Source: CALHVX01 sp038757945 (GTDB taxonomy: Bacteria; Pseudomonadota; Gammaproteobacteria; Pseudomonadales; Azotimanducaceae). Taken from it: DNA of 5,238 nt. The notes below the pieces were generated by a model, which saw only the letters and a program-made list of their open reading frames with translations, was not told the origin of the DNA and did no database searches. A program made the translations under genes and the position numbers. Numbering within the stretch: the first letter of the stretch is position 1; every line of letters starts with the position of its first letter. The DNA lies in the NCBI GenBank assembly GCA_038757945.1, contig JBCDGJ010000274.1, positions 1 through 5,238 on the forward strand, written 5' to 3'. This document shows positions 4,236 to 5,238 of the stretch, one piece after another.

Positions 4236-5238
4236 ATGGCTTACAGCTTTACAGAAAAGAAGCGTATCCGGAAGGATTTCGGCAAGCTCAGCGCGCCGAT
4301 GGACCTGCCGTATCTGCTGGCGATCCAGGTCGATTCATACGACAAGTTTCTGCGGGTGGACAACGAGACCAGCGATGACGCCGAAGTAGGTCCGGAAGAT
4401 GTCGGCCTGCATGCTGCGTTTCGTTCTGTATTCCCAATCGTAAGCTACTCCGGGAGTGCTGCACTCGAGTACGTGAGCTATCGCCTCGGCGAGCCGGTAT
4501 TCGACGTGCGCGAATGTACCCTGCGCGGCACGACCTACGCCGCACCGCTGCGGGTCAAGGTGCGCCTGATCATCTACGACAAGGAATCGTCCAACAAGGC
4601 GATCAAGGACGTGAAGGAGCAGGAAGTCTACATGGGCGAAATCCCGCTCATGACGGAAAACGGCACCTTCATAATCAACGGCACCGAGCGGGTCATCGTC
4701 TCCCAGCTGCAACGGTCTCCGGGCGTGTTCTTCGATCACGATCGCGGCAAGACACACTCCTCAGGCAAGCTGCTTTACAGCGCCCGCATCATTCCTTACC
4801 GGGGTTCCTGGCTCGACTTCGAGTTCGATCCGAAAGATGCCCTGTTCGTGCGCATCGACCGGCGCCGTAAGCTGCCGGCGAGCATCATCCTGCGCGCGCT
4901 CGATTTCTCGACTGAGGACATCCTTGGCATGTTCTTCGAGACCAACACGTTCCGCTTCACCGGCGAGGGCCTGCAGGCCGAGCTGGTGCCCGAGCGTCTG
5001 CGCGGTGACGTCGCTACCTTCGATATCCTCGACGGGGAAGGCAATGTCGTCGTCGAGACCGGTCGTCGGATCACGGCCCGTCACGTCCGGCTGCTGGAGC
5101 AGAGTGGTCTCGAGTTTCTCGATGTGCCCCGGGAGTACCTGCTCGAGCGGGTAACAGCAAAAGATCTGATTGACACGGAGAGCGGGGAAATCCTGTTCCC
5201 GGCCAATACGGTCATCACCGAAGAGGTCCTCGAGACGC
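4236..5238 (+). CDS. rpoB: DNA-directed RNA polymerase beta subunit, N-terminal 334 residues (3' end outside the window)
   Basis: RpoB forms one side of the RNA polymerase cleft. ATG at 4236 follows AGGAGA at 4225-4230 with five bases between, and the reading frame stays open to the last base, ending one base into a codon. The product begins MAYSFTEKKRIRKDFGK. It has GLHAAFRSVFPI at 57-68, YSGSAALEYVSYRLGEPVFD at 71-90, PLMTENGTFIINGTERVIV at 137-155, SPGVFFDHDRGKTHSSGKLL at 161-180, IIPYRGSWLDFEFDPKD at 185-201 and ELVPERLRG at 249-257, all diagnostic of proteobacterial beta. This covers the protrusion and the first part of the lobe; bacterial beta is about 1,340-1,390 residues. The N-terminal rifampicin-related cluster is present, with Gln at 159 (SQLQRSPG) where E. 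coli has His. The main rifampicin region is outside the window. Confidence 0.98.
   Translation, partial: MAYSFTEKKRIRKDFGKLSAPMDLPYLLAIQVDSYDKFLRVDNETSDDAEVGPEDVGLHAAFRSVFPIVSYSGSAALEYVSYRLGEPVFDVRECTLRGTTYAAPLRVKVRLIIYDKESSNKAIKDVKEQEVYMGEIPLMTENGTFIINGTERVIVSQLQRSPGVFFDHDRGKTHSSGKLLYSARIIPYRGSWLDFEFDPKDALFVRIDRRRKLPASIILRALDFSTEDILGMFFETNTFRFTGEGLQAELVPERLRGDVATFDILDGEGNVVVETGRRITARHVRLLEQSGLEFLDVPREYLLERVTAKDLIDTESGEILFPANTVITEEVLET

Noticed and set aside
4057..4389. Open frame across the rplL-rpoB spacer into rpoB
   Set aside because: It overlaps the true rpoB start in another frame, has no ribosome-binding site, and its composition reflects the GC-rich spacer.

Overview
The window is the conserved translation/transcription cluster tuf - trnW(CCA) - secE - nusG - rplK - rplA - rplJ - rplL - rpoB. 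All genes lie on the + strand, and both ends cut a gene (3' end of tuf, 5' quarter of rpoB). The proteins resemble gammaproteobacterial versions throughout: SecE begins MSTNTEA (E. coli MSANTEA), NusG has PGYVLVEM and DGPFNDFNGVVEEV, L10 begins MALNL, and the start of RpoB reads MAYSFTEKKRIRKDFGK. The GC-rich third positions and the tuf-trnW-secE order point to a non-enteric gammaproteobacterium (compare Pseudomonas or Xanthomonas types). I cannot name the genus from sequence alone.

Layout: 1-159 end of EF-Tu; 160-385 non-coding, with one strong hairpin; 386-461 tRNA-Trp; 462-589 non-coding leader with competing inverted repeats; 590-955 secE (TTG start); 971-1504 nusG; 1505-1579 short leader with a candidate L1 operator; 1580-2014 rplK; 2014-2709 rplA, overlapping the rplK stop by one base; 2710-3004 a 295-base structured leader that holds a clear L10 leader element; 3005-3535 rplJ (GTG start); 3590-3973 rplL; 3974-4235 a 262-base spacer with several hairpins; 4236 to the end, rpoB, open at the window edge.

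How the parts fit: EF-Tu, tRNA-Trp and the L11, L1, L10 and L7/L12 proteins serve elongation. L10 and L7/L12 form the ribosomal stalk, which together with L11 makes up the factor-binding region, and L1 forms the opposite stalk. NusG couples RNA polymerase (RpoB) to the ribosome and to Rho, and SecE is the small essential subunit of the SecYEG translocon. Control is expected mainly through feedback by L1 (rplKA) and by L10-L12 (rplJL). The L10 site is plainly visible; the L1 site is only a candidate.

No new system was found. The gene content is ordinary core genome without mobile elements, CRISPR arrays or accessory genes. The parts worth a second look are the RNA structures in the four longer spacers, especially the 10-bp stem that contains the rplA stop codon and the series of hairpins between the L10 site and rplJ.
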